Positions 5,205 to 12,171 of a stretch of DNA of 13,843 nt are shown here, in pieces. The notes beneath the pieces were generated by a model. The model was not told the DNA's origin. It saw nothing but the letters and a program-made list of their open reading frames with translations, and ran no database searches. The DNA lies in NCBI GenBank assembly GCA_007280315.1, contig QYQC01000068.1, positions 1-13,843 on the forward strand. Direction: 5' to 3'. A program made the position numbers and the translations under genes. This DNA comes from Betaproteobacteria bacterium. GTDB taxonomy: Bacteria; Pseudomonadota; Gammaproteobacteria; Burkholderiales; SG8-39. Every line of letters starts with the position of its first letter. The first letter of the stretch is position 1.

Positions 5205-7612
5205 ACGGCGCCGAGAAGAAAGCCAGATTTATCGCACCCGATACGCTCATCGGCAAGCGCATCCCGAAGATGGATGCGCCGGAAAAGGCCAGCGGCAAAA
5301 CGCGCTACATCCACGACATCGACCTGCCGGGTCAACTTTACGGAAAGATCCTGCGCTCGACCCGCGTTCATGCACTGATTAAAAGCATAGACACCGCGGC
5401 GGCCAGGGCGCTGCCCGGCGTGCACGCGGTGATTACCGCGGCGGACATCGTCAACCAGCGCCCCATCGGCGTCGCCAAGGATCATTTTCCGCTGAAGACG
5501 GACAAGGTGCGCAGCCTGCGCGACGAGGTCGCGGCGGTGGCGGCCGAGTCCGAGCAGATTGCGTTGGAAGCGCTGAAGCTGATCCGGGTGGAGTACGAAG
5601 ACCTGCCGATACTTACCGACCCGGCGGAGGCACTCAAGCCGGGCGCGACGCTGATCCATCCGGAGCCGCGCCAGCCCGGTGGCCAGGATGCGCTCAAACC
5701 CAGCGGCCCGGTCGCCTTCACCGGCAAACCGGACAACGTCGCCATGCGCTTCGACTACTGCCACGGCGATGTGGTGCAGGCCGAAGCCGAATCCGACGTG
5801 GTGGTAGAGGATACGTTCAAGCTGCACTACGTGACCCATTGCTGTATGGGTGTGTCGGGCATGATCGCGGACTTCGATTCATCGGGCAACCTGATCATGT
5901 ATTCGAATACGCAGGTGCCGTTCCTGCACAAACGCGAGTTCGCCGAATATCTCAACATGGACCCGGCGCGCATCCGTATCATCCAGCCCGCCATCGGCGG
6001 CGGTTTCGGTTCCAAGCTCGACATCTATCCGTTCGAAGTGATTTGCGTGTTCCTCGCACAAGCGGCGAAACGACCGGTAAAACTGGTGTTCACGCGCGAA
6101 GAGGAGTTCATCTCCTCGCCCACGCGCCAGCCGGTACTGCTCACGCTGCGCTCGGGCTGCAAGAAGGATGGCACCCTCACCTTCCGCGTCGTGAATACGC
6201 TGCACGACAACGGCGCCTATACGTCCTGGGGTGCGACCACGCCGTTCGTAATGATGCAGACCTTCTCTTCCCTTTACCGGGTGCCGCATTGCGACTATCA
6301 CACCACCGCGGTGTATACCAATAACCCCTATGCCGGATCGTTCCGCGGCTACGGCAACCTGCAGGCCACGTTTGCCGTGGAAGCCCACATGGACAAGCTG
6401 GCCGAGGCGATCGGCATGGACGCGCTCGATTTCCGCCTGAAGAATGCGCAGGCGCAGGGCGAAGTCACCGGCCAGGGCATGGAATTCGACAGTTGCGGCT
6501 TCAAGGAGTGCCTCGACACTGCCGCCGAGCGCAGCGACTTCCGGCGCAAATTTGCCGAAAACCTGAAAAACCGCAACTCCTCCGACCCGATCAAACACGG
6601 CGTCGGCATCGCGTCGATGCTCCATGTCGGCGGTGGCGCCAAGATCTACCCTTCAGACGGCTGCGGCACGATACTCAAGCTCGACGACTTCGGACAAGTC
6701 ACCCTGATCACCGGCGCATCCGAGATCGGCCAGGGCTCGGAAACCGTACTGTCGCAGCTGGTATGCGAGGAACTGGGCCTTCCCATGTCCGCGCTCACGG
6801 TAGTCAACAACGACACCGCCATTACACCCTGGGATGTGGGCGTGCACGCGAGCCGCACCACCTTCATCGCCGGCAACTCGGCCCTGGGCGCGGCGCGCCT
6901 GGCCAAGGCAAAAGTGCTGGCGGCAGCCGCGCGGAAATTCGAATGCCCGGCGAGCGATCTGGATCTGCGCGGCGGCCATGTCATCAAGGCGGCGAGCGGC
7001 GAAGCGCTGATCGATCTACCGCGGCTGATGCGCAACCTGCATTTTTCCGACAAGGCCGAACTGGTGATGACCACCTTCTATTATGAACCGCCGAGTTCGT
7101 ACCAGGACAAGCGTTACAAGGGCAACGTCTCCGCTGCCTACGCCTGGGCGTCGCAGGTGGTGGAAGTCGAGGTGGACACCGAAACCGGCATTGTCAAAAT
7201 GACCAGGATCACGGCGGCACATGACGTCGGCCGCGTGCTGAACCGGCTCGGCATCGAAGGCCAGATTGAAGGCGGTGTGGTCATGGGCCAGGGTTACGCG
7301 CTCACGGAAAGCCTGATCATCGAGAACGGCGTTACGCGCAATCCAAATTTCCGCGACTACAAACTGGTTACGGCGCCGGAAATTCCGGAAATCGACATCA
7401 CCTTTATCGAGACCATGGACGGCGAAGGCCCGCAGGGCGCCAAAGGCGTGGGCGAAGCCCCCGCCATCTGCGTCGCCGCAGCTACGGCCAACGCCATCTA
7501 CAACGCCACCGGCGTGCGCATCTACGGCCTGCCGTTCACGCCGGAACGCGTGTACCGCGCGCTGCACGGCAAAGGCGAGAAACTCGTTCCGTTGACCGCG
7601 AAGGCCGCGTGA
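5201..7612 (+). CDS. Xanthine dehydrogenase family molybdopterin-binding subunit
   Basis: Encodes 803 aa, typical for the catalytic large subunit. ATG 5201 is chosen because AAGGAG (5188-5193) lies 7 bases upstream and the ATGA overlap couples it to the 2Fe-2S gene; the frame is open further upstream only as a shadow of that gene. Cofactor and active-site signatures are NTQVPFLHK (236-244), IGGGFGSK (265-272), AGSFRGYGN (378-386), EIGQGSET (508-515), IEGQIEGGVVMGQG (685-698) and KGVGEAPA (748-755), where E752 is the expected catalytic base. The GSFRGYG loop is of the xanthine/aromatic hydroxylase type, not the CO dehydrogenase type with its Cys loop. Oddity: HCCMG (213-217) stands where most relatives have an H-x-x-[hydrophobic]-E substrate-pocket motif, so that Glu is Gly217. 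Substrate unknown; the CoA-transferase next door suggests an acyl- or aryl-CoA, or the free acid. Confidence 0.93.
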   Translation: MNGAEKKARFIAPDTLIGKRIPKMDAPEKASGKTRYIHDIDLPGQLYGKILRSTRVHALIKSIDTAAARALPGVHAVITAADIVNQRPIGVAKDHFPLKTDKVRSLRDEVAAVAAESEQIALEALKLIRVEYEDLPILTDPAEALKPGATLIHPEPRQPGGQDALKPSGPVAFTGKPDNVAMRFDYCHGDVVQAEAESDVVVEDTFKLHYVTHCCMGVSGMIADFDSSGNLIMYSNTQVPFLHKREFAEYLNMDPARIRIIQPAIGGGFGSKLDIYPFEVICVFLAQAAKRPVKLVFTREEEFISSPTRQPVLLTLRSGCKKDGTLTFRVVNTLHDNGAYTSWGATTPFVMMQTFSSLYRVPHCDYHTTAVYTNNPYAGSFRGYGNLQATFAVEAHMDKLAEAIGMDALDFRLKNAQAQGEVTGQGMEFDSCGFKECLDTAAERSDFRRKFAENLKNRNSSDPIKHGVGIASMLHVGGGAKIYPSDGCGTILKLDDFGQVTLITGASEIGQGSETVLSQLVCEELGLPMSALTVVNNDTAITPWDVGVHASRTTFIAGNSALGAARLAKAKVLAAAARKFECPASDLDLRGGHVIKAASGEALIDLPRLMRNLHFSDKAELVMTTFYYEPPSSYQDKRYKGNVSAAYAWASQVVEVEVDTETGIVKMTRITAAHDVGRVLNRLGIEGQIEGGVVMGQGYALTESLIIENGVTRNPNFRDYKLVTAPEIPEIDITFIETMDGEGPQGAKGVGEAPAICVAAATANAIYNATGVRIYGLPFTPERVYRALHGKGEKLVPLTAKAA

Positions 7613-8799
7613 AACGCCGTACCATCCTGTCGATGGAGCAGGCACTGTCCCTGCCCTACGCCACGCTGCGGTTCGCGCAGCTCGGCTGGCGCGTGATTCG
7701 CATCGAATCCACGCCGAGCGGCGCCGGCCTGCCCGGAGACCCGAACCGCTACATCGGAGCGCGCGTCGCCGACGACGACCGCCGCAGCTATTTCATTGCG
7801 CCGAACGTGGGCAAGGAAGCGATCGCGCTCAACCTCAAGGACGCGCGCGGTCAAGAGGTGCTCAAGCGCCTGATCCGGACCCTGGACGTGGATGTGTTCT
7901 GCTGCAATACCGTGCCTTCGCGCTACCAGACGCTGGGCATCGACTATGCGACGCTGGCGGCGGTCAAGCCCGACCTGATCTGGGCCGGGATCTCGGCAAT
8001 GGGACCACAGGTTCCGGACGCTCCGGGCTACGACCCGGTGATCCAGGCGATGGCGGGCTACATGGAAGTCACGGGCGATCCCAACGGACCGCCGATGCTC
8101 GCCGGAATACCGGTCATCGACCTCAAGGCGGGTGACGAAGTGTACGCCAACGTGATGCTGGCCTTGCTCGATCGGAACGAAACCGGCCACGGCAGACGGA
8201 TTGACGTCTCGATGTTGCAGGCGGCGGCGTCATGGCTGATCACGGTGCTCCCGCTGATCGACTTCGGCTGCGAGCCGAACGAAATCACGCGCGCGGGAAA
8301 CGAGCACCGTAAATTCATACCGACCAACGTCTACCCGGCAGCCGACGGCTTCATCTTCCTGGCAATAGGCAGTGATTTGCAATGGCGGCGGCTGACCGCG
8401 ATTCCAAAATTCGCGGACGTTGCGAACGAAGTGCGCGCGACGAACGAAGGACGCCACCGCGAGCGCGCCGCCATTCACCGCGAGATGGCTGCCGTGACCA
8501 GCCAGCACAGAACGGACGACATCCTCGCCGACCTGCGCGCGGCGACGATTCCGGCGACCCGCATCTTCGATATCCGCCAGGTGCGCGAGCTGCCGCAGGT
8601 GCATGAAAAGCTGACGCGCACGGTGATGCCCGACGCGCGCGTGGTGCACATGCCGCCCATGGCGGTCGATGTGGAGGACGCGCACTCCCAGCTTTTCTTT
8701 GCGCCCGGCTATGGCGCCGATACGCGCCAGGTGCTGGCCGAAGCCGGATACCAGCGACCAGAAATAGACGCCCTTGCCGCCGCGGGCGTTGTCAAGTGA
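7609..8799 (+). CDS. Family III CoA-transferase (CaiB/BaiF type)
   Basis: This 396-aa protein has the size of family III CoA-transferases, which move CoA between carboxylic acids through a mixed-anhydride Asp intermediate. The stretch TGDPNGPPMLAGIPVIDLKAGDEVYANVM-like (155-183) matches the family's central block, and D171 in VIDLKAGD is the expected catalytic Asp. GYDPVIQAMAGYM (140-152) and RRIDVSMLQA (196-205) also fit. The start is a GTG overlapping the previous stop (GTGA, 7609-7612); ATG 7633 is the alternative but would remove residues that align with the first beta strand. The N-terminal nucleotide-fold motif (usually LDLTxxxAGPxAT) is degenerate here: ILSMEQALSLPYAT. Its place between the hydroxylase and a solute receptor suggests it activates an imported acid. 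Confidence 0.9.
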   Translation: MKRRTILSMEQALSLPYATLRFAQLGWRVIRIESTPSGAGLPGDPNRYIGARVADDDRRSYFIAPNVGKEAIALNLKDARGQEVLKRLIRTLDVDVFCCNTVPSRYQTLGIDYATLAAVKPDLIWAGISAMGPQVPDAPGYDPVIQAMAGYMEVTGDPNGPPMLAGIPVIDLKAGDEVYANVMLALLDRNETGHGRRIDVSMLQAAASWLITVLPLIDFGCEPNEITRAGNEHRKFIPTNVYPAADGFIFLAIGSDLQWRRLTAIPKFADVANEVRATNEGRHRERAAIHREMAAVTSQHRTDDILADLRAATIPATRIFDIRQVRELPQVHEKLTRTVMPDARVVHMPPMAVDVEDAHSQLFFAPGYGADTRQVLAEAGYQRPEIDALAAAGVVK

Positions 8800-8808
8800 G
8801 GTGATCGC

Positions 8809-9771
8809 GTGATACGCAAACTGGTGAGTTTCGTAATTCTGCTGCTGGCATTTGCGTCGGGGTTGGCGCTGGCGCAGGGATTTCCGTCCCGGCCACTCAG
8901 GATCATGGTGCCGTTTCCACCCGGAGGCGGCACCGACGTGGCTGCGCGCGCCCTCGCCGAACAGCTCGGCCGCGAATTCGGCCAGCCGGTGGTGGTCGAC
9001 AACCGTCCGGGCGGGAATTCGATTATCGCCACCGAGGCCGTCGCGCGCTCCGCCCCCGACGGATACACGCTGCTGCTGACCACCGATTTTCATTCCATCA
9101 ACGCGGCCTCGGGAATAAAGCTGCCGTACGACTCGCTCAAGGATTTCGCGTTCGTGGCGCAGGTTTCAACCTCGCCGCTGATGCTGGTGGCACACCCCTC
9201 GGTGCCGGTGAAGACGCTGGCGGAACTCGCCGCAGCAGCGAAAAAATCGCCCGGTGTTCTCAATTTTGCCTCCCTTGGCAGTTCGAGCCCGCACTTTCTC
9301 GGTTTCGAATGGTGGAAAAGCATGGCGGCGATCGACATCGTCGACGTGCCGTACAAAGGCGGCGGACCGGCGCTGGCGGATCTTCTGGGCGGACAGGTCA
9401 ACCTGATGTTCGTCGTTGCCGCCAACGGCATTCGTCAGGCGCGCGCAGGCAAACTTACAGCGCTGGCGGTGACCGGACCGACGCGCGCTGGCGTTGCACC
9501 CGAGGTGCCCACGTTCGCCGAATCGGGGTATGCCGACTTTGTGCTGCTGAACTGGTACGGCGTACTCGCGCCGGCGGGTACGCCGCGCGACGTTCTGCTC
9601 AGGCTCAACCACGCGATCGTCTCCGCGTTGAAGACTCCCGCAGTGATCGAACGGCTTGCGGGTATCGGCGTGGATGCGCACCCGGGCACACCGGAGCAGC
9701 TGGAGGACTGGGTGCGCAAGGACATTGCCCGCTACCGCAGGATTATTGAAATCGCCGGCGTGAAATTCTGA
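8809..9771 (+). CDS. TctC/Bug family periplasmic solute receptor
   Basis: This 320-aa protein starts at a GTG (8809) with TGAGGTGA just upstream, partly inside the previous stop. Residues 1-22 form a Sec signal peptide (RK, then a hydrophobic core VSFVILLLAFASGLALA) with likely cleavage after ALA22. The mature protein has the Bug signatures FPSRPLRIMVPFPPGGGTDVAAR, then VVVDNRPGG, VPYKGGGPAL and GVLAPAGTP. Bug proteins bind carboxylates or amides in the periplasm; a few work with a TctAB transporter but many are orphans, as here, where no TctA or TctB gene is present. Large Bug families are characteristic of Burkholderiales, which supports the taxonomic guess. The ligand is probably the substrate of this operon, or a relative of it. 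Confidence 0.95.
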   Translation: MIRKLVSFVILLLAFASGLALAQGFPSRPLRIMVPFPPGGGTDVAARALAEQLGREFGQPVVVDNRPGGNSIIATEAVARSAPDGYTLLLTTDFHSINAASGIKLPYDSLKDFAFVAQVSTSPLMLVAHPSVPVKTLAELAAAAKKSPGVLNFASLGSSSPHFLGFEWWKSMAAIDIVDVPYKGGGPALADLLGGQVNLMFVVAANGIRQARAGKLTALAVTGPTRAGVAPEVPTFAESGYADFVLLNWYGVLAPAGTPRDVLLRLNHAIVSALKTPAVIERLAGIGVDAHPGTPEQLEDWVRKDIARYRRIIEIAGVKF

Positions 9772-9831
9772 ACAGCCGGACCGGGAGTTCTTGTCCGGGT
9801 CTGCCGACGATTTGACCCAATTGATTGTATT

Positions 9832-9838
9832 GAGAGGA
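9832..9838 (+). promoter_or_regulatory. Ribosome binding site fixing the SDR start
   Basis: GAGAGGA lies 6 bases before ATG 9845. It supports this start over the frame extension back to 9791, which has no such site. The Bug-to-SDR gap (9772-9844) also has a 6-bp inverted repeat, CCGGAC/GTCCGG (9776-9781 and 9793-9798), with no T-run. Confidence 0.7.
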
Positions 9839-9844
9839 CGCGAA

Positions 9845-10672
9845 ATGAAAAAACTGGAAGGAAAAATCGCCATCGTCACCGGTTCCGGCCGCGGTATCGG
9901 CCAGGCGATCGCGATCAAGCTCGCCGCTGACGGCGCCAAAGTCGTGGTCAATGATCTTGACGCCGGCCCCGCGGAGGAAACCATTGCAAAGATTCGCGCC
10001 CTGGGCAGTGACGCGATCAGTTGCCTCGGCGACGTGACGGCGCCCGATTTCGGCACGCGCGTCGTCAAGGCCGCGCTGGATAAATTCGGCGGCATCGACA
10101 TTATCGTCAACAACGCCGGCTACGCCTGGGACGGCGTGATCCAGAAAATGACCGACGAGCAGTGGTACGCCATGCTCGACGTGCATGCCACTGCGCCGTT
10201 TCGCATTCTGCGCGCTGCGTCCGATTTCATCCGCGGCGCGGCGAAGAAGGAAAAGGAGGAAGGCCGCAGCGTCAACCGCAAAGTGGTGAATATTTCGTCC
10301 ATCGCCGGACTCTACGGCAATGCAGGCCAGTTGGGCTATTCCGCGGGCAAAGCCGCCATCATCGGCATGACCAAGACCATGGCGAAGGAGTGGGGACGCT
10401 ATCAGGTGAACGTAAACTGCGTCGCCTTCGGCCTGATTCAGACGCGCATGACCCAGCCGGTCGGCTCGAGCGCAGCCGTGGCAAAGATCGGAGAGCGTGA
10501 AGTGAAAATGGGCATCCAGCCCGAATTCATCGAGTTTATGAACCGGATGATTCCCTTAGGCCGCGGCGGTACGCCAGAGGAGGCGGCGGGCGCGGTGTAC
10601 CTGATGTGCATACCGGAGTCGGACTACATCAGCGGCGAAGTGCTGCTGGCGAGCGGCGGATTCGTGATGTAA
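9845..10672 (+). CDS. Short-chain dehydrogenase/reductase (SDR), probably NAD(H)-dependent
   Basis: This 275-aa protein is a classical SDR. TGSGRGIG (12-19) is the dinucleotide-binding motif, D37 in VVVNDLD at the end of strand 2 favours NAD(H) over NADP(H), NNAG is at 89-92, and the catalytic Ser152, Tyr165 and Lys169 (YSAGK) are spaced as expected. The position usually held by the fourth active-site residue, Asn, reads H114 (MLDVHATAPF); that substitution also occurs in SDR groups related to multifunctional beta-oxidation dehydrogenases. An insertion rich in Lys/Glu (about 133-146, AAKKEKEEGRSVNRK) precedes the catalytic Ser. The likely job is oxidation of a hydroxyacyl-CoA or a secondary alcohol produced in the same pathway. 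Confidence 0.93.
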   Translation: MKKLEGKIAIVTGSGRGIGQAIAIKLAADGAKVVVNDLDAGPAEETIAKIRALGSDAISCLGDVTAPDFGTRVVKAALDKFGGIDIIVNNAGYAWDGVIQKMTDEQWYAMLDVHATAPFRILRAASDFIRGAAKKEKEEGRSVNRKVVNISSIAGLYGNAGQLGYSAGKAAIIGMTKTMAKEWGRYQVNVNCVAFGLIQTRMTQPVGSSAAVAKIGEREVKMGIQPEFIEFMNRMIPLGRGGTPEEAAGAVYLMCIPESDYISGEVLLASGGFVM

Positions 10673-10700
10673 CTTTTTGCAACTGAATGTTTGTCAATCT

Positions 10701-10706
10701 AGGAGG
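10701..10706 (+). promoter_or_regulatory. Strong ribosome binding site before the LivJ-like gene
   Basis: AGGAGG lies 9 bases before ATG 10716. It selects this start over the in-frame TTG 39 bases upstream and restores a proper signal peptide at the N-terminus. The strong site fits a periplasmic receptor that must be made in excess. Confidence 0.8.
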
Positions 10707-10715
10707 AAAAGGAAA

Positions 10716-11867
10716 ATGAAGATCAGAGGTGTTATCGTAACCCTGTCGGCACTGACGCTGGCAGCGTCATTTTCGGTTCAGGCGCAGGTGAAAATCGGTG
10801 TCATTGCCTCGGCCACAGGTCCGGCGGCGTTCGTCGGCATCCCGCAGAAAAACTCCGTCGCCTTGCTGCCGAAGAAAATCGGCGACCTCACCATCGAGTA
10901 CCTGGTCTTCGATGATGCCAGCGACTCGACGCAAAGCGTTACCTTGACGAAGAAGCTGCTGAGCGAAAGCAAAATAGACGCGTTGATCGGGCCATCCGGT
11001 TCGCCCAACGCCATGGGTGTGCTCCAGGTCATGGCCGAAGCGCAGACGCCGATGCTCGCGCCGGTCGGCACTTCGGCCGTGGTGCAGCCGATGGACGACA
11101 AGAAGCGCTGGGTGTACAAGACCCACCCCAACGATGACGTCATCAGCGAAGGACTGGTCGCGGCAATGGTGAAGCGCGGGGTCAAGACAATCGGCTTTAT
11201 CGGCCGCAACGATCCCTACGGCCAGAATTGGGACAAGACCTTCTCGGCGATGGCGCAGAAAGCAGGCATTCAGATCACCGCCAACGAACGCTACAACCGC
11301 CAGGACAGCAGCGTCACCGGCCAGGTGCTGAAACTCATCGCGGCGAAGCCGGACGCGATACTTATCGCCGGCGTCGCCGCCGACGCCGCGCTGCCGCACA
11401 TACAGCTTGTCGATTCCGGATACAAAGGTCAGATTTATCATACCCACGGATCCGCATCAGGGGCCTTCATCCAGATCGGCGGCAAGCAGGTGGAAGGTGC
11501 ATTGGTGGTCGGCCCGCTGCTATTGGTTCCGGAACAGATTTCCGATAGCGTGCCGACGAAGAAAGTGGCGCTCGAGTTTGTCACGGGTTACGAGCGCATC
11601 TACGGCGCCAAACCGCCGATATTCGGCGCCGGTATCTATGACGCGGGCATATTGCTGCAGCACGCCGTCCCCCAGGCTGCCAAGAAGGGCAAGCCGGGCA
11701 CGCAGGAATTCCGCACCGCGTTGCGCGACGCGCTCGAATCGATCAAGGACTTGAGCGTGTCGCAGGGTGTGGTCAACATGACCGCGCAAGACCATTCCGG
11801 CTTCGATTATCGTGGTCGCGTCCTGCTCACCATCAAGGACGGCAAATGGCTGCTGGTGAAGGACTGA
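10716..11867 (+). CDS. ABC transporter substrate-binding protein, branched-chain amino acid (LivJ/Peripla_BP_6) type
   Basis: This 383-aa protein has a clear Sec signal (MKIRGVIVTLSALTLAASFSVQA, likely cleaved before QVKIG). The mature N-terminus VKIGVIASATGPAAFVG is the standard start of the family fold. DALIGPSGSPNAMGVLQVM and MLAPVGTSA are the first-lobe ligand-site regions, and FIGRNDPYGQNW and GVAADAALPHIQLVDSGYKGQ follow. These proteins feed LivHMGF-type ABC importers and, beyond leucine, often bind aromatic or other carboxylic acids in degradation operons. No permease or ATPase genes follow; element B and an oxidoreductase come next. With the Bug receptor it makes two unrelated solute receptors in one operon. 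Confidence 0.95.
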   Translation: MKIRGVIVTLSALTLAASFSVQAQVKIGVIASATGPAAFVGIPQKNSVALLPKKIGDLTIEYLVFDDASDSTQSVTLTKKLLSESKIDALIGPSGSPNAMGVLQVMAEAQTPMLAPVGTSAVVQPMDDKKRWVYKTHPNDDVISEGLVAAMVKRGVKTIGFIGRNDPYGQNWDKTFSAMAQKAGIQITANERYNRQDSSVTGQVLKLIAAKPDAILIAGVAADAALPHIQLVDSGYKGQIYHTHGSASGAFIQIGGKQVEGALVVGPLLLVPEQISDSVPTKKVALEFVTGYERIYGAKPPIFGAGIYDAGILLQHAVPQAAKKGKPGTQEFRTALRDALESIKDLSVSQGVVNMTAQDHSGFDYRGRVLLTIKDGKWLLVKD

Positions 11868-11887
11868 AGCAATCGTAGCGGATCATG

Positions 11888-11919
11888 CGGTTGGCGTTGC
11901 GCGCTGCGCGCGCCAACCG
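11888..11919. repeat. GC core of element B, closed by a 9-bp stem
   Basis: CGGTTGGCG (11888-11896) pairs with CGCCAACCG (11911-11919) around a 14-base GC-alternating loop. Bases 11898-11918 are identical to 3723-3743 of element A. In A the matching left arm is not preserved, so only B closes this stem fully. Confidence 0.82.
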
Positions 11920-11965
11920 TGTTTCCCGTACCGATGAAAAGCACATCGGTACGGGAAACACGGTT
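11915..11965. repeat. Hairpin H3 of element B (perfect 22-bp stem, 7-base loop)
   Basis: Left arm 11915-11936 starts AACCGTGTTTCCCG; right arm 11944-11965 ends CGGGAAACACGGTT; loop AAAAGCA (11937-11943). It starts with the same AACC as H3 of element A. Across the 21 aligned stem pairs, 7 pairs differ between A and B, and in all 7 both arms have changed so that pairing is kept. Confidence 0.9.
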
Positions 11966-11966
11966 A

Positions 11967-12005
11967 TGGATAAAAGCAACCACAGCTTGGGTTTGCTTCT
12001 ATCCA
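11967..12005. repeat. Hairpin H4, found only in element B (13-bp stem, one mismatch)
   Basis: TGGATAAAAGCAA (11967-11979) pairs with TTGCTTCTATCCA (11993-12005); the single mismatch is A11973 with C11999, which would be a U-G pair in an RNA from the - strand. The loop is 13 bases, unlike the 7-base loops of the other long hairpins. No counterpart is seen in element A. Confidence 0.75.
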
Positions 12006-12006
12006 A

Positions 12007-12057
12007 GATCGTCGATTACGCACGGAGGTGCTTTTCATCCGTGCGCAATCGACGATC
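12007..12057. repeat. Hairpin H1 of element B (22-bp stem, two mismatches, 7-base loop)
   Basis: Left arm 12007-12028 starts GATCGTCGATTACG; right arm 12036-12057 ends CGCAATCGACGATC; loop TGCTTTT (12029-12035), the exact reverse complement of the AAAAGCA loop of H3 in this element. Mismatches are A12018/C12046 and G12027/A12037. Its layout equals H1 of element A (3630-3680). Confidence 0.85.
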
Positions 12058-12058
12058 C

Positions 12059-12082
12059 GCGCGGACGGCAGTTCGTCCGCGC
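12059..12082. repeat. Hairpin H2 of element B (9-bp stem)
   Basis: GCGCGGACG (12059-12067) pairs perfectly with CGTCCGCGC (12074-12082); loop GCAGTT. It follows H1 after a single C (12058), exactly as H2 follows H1 in element A. Confidence 0.82.
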
Positions 12083-12156
12083 AACATCGCAACCGCGCGA
12101 TGGCGCGCGATTGGAGTCGCCGCGTACAGGGTAGAAAAATACCGCGCCGGCGCACG

Positions 12157-12163
12157 AAGGAGG
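12157..12163 (+). promoter_or_regulatory. Ribosome binding site of the indolepyruvate oxidoreductase gene
   Basis: AAGGAGG sits 8 bases before ATG 12172. The nearer ATG at 12164 is in another frame. This fixes the start of the last gene. Confidence 0.85.
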
Positions 12164-12171
12164 ATGGGAGC

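Larger units (their letters stand above)
11868..12171. repeat. Intergenic multi-hairpin element B
   Basis: This 304-base gap contains a GC core with its own hairpin (11888-11919), H3 (11915-11965), an extra hairpin H4 (11967-12005), H1 (12007-12057) and H2 (12059-12082), packed almost end to end. Core, H1, H2 and H3 correspond to modules of element A, in a different order. From 12083 to 12171 I see only GC-rich sequence and the ribosome binding site of the next gene. Short frames that cross the hairpins have no protein-like features. A function in RNA processing, termination or DNA-level mobility is possible but not shown. Confidence 0.82.

Noticed and set aside
9776..9798. Terminator between the Bug gene and the SDR gene
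   Set aside because: Only a 6-bp stem with an 11-base loop and no T-run; probably chance or a minor mRNA structure within the operon.
12111..12137. Promoter before the indolepyruvate oxidoreductase gene (TTGGAG and TAGAAA)
   Set aside because: The spacing of 15 bases is short and the -10 match is poor; too weak to report as a site.
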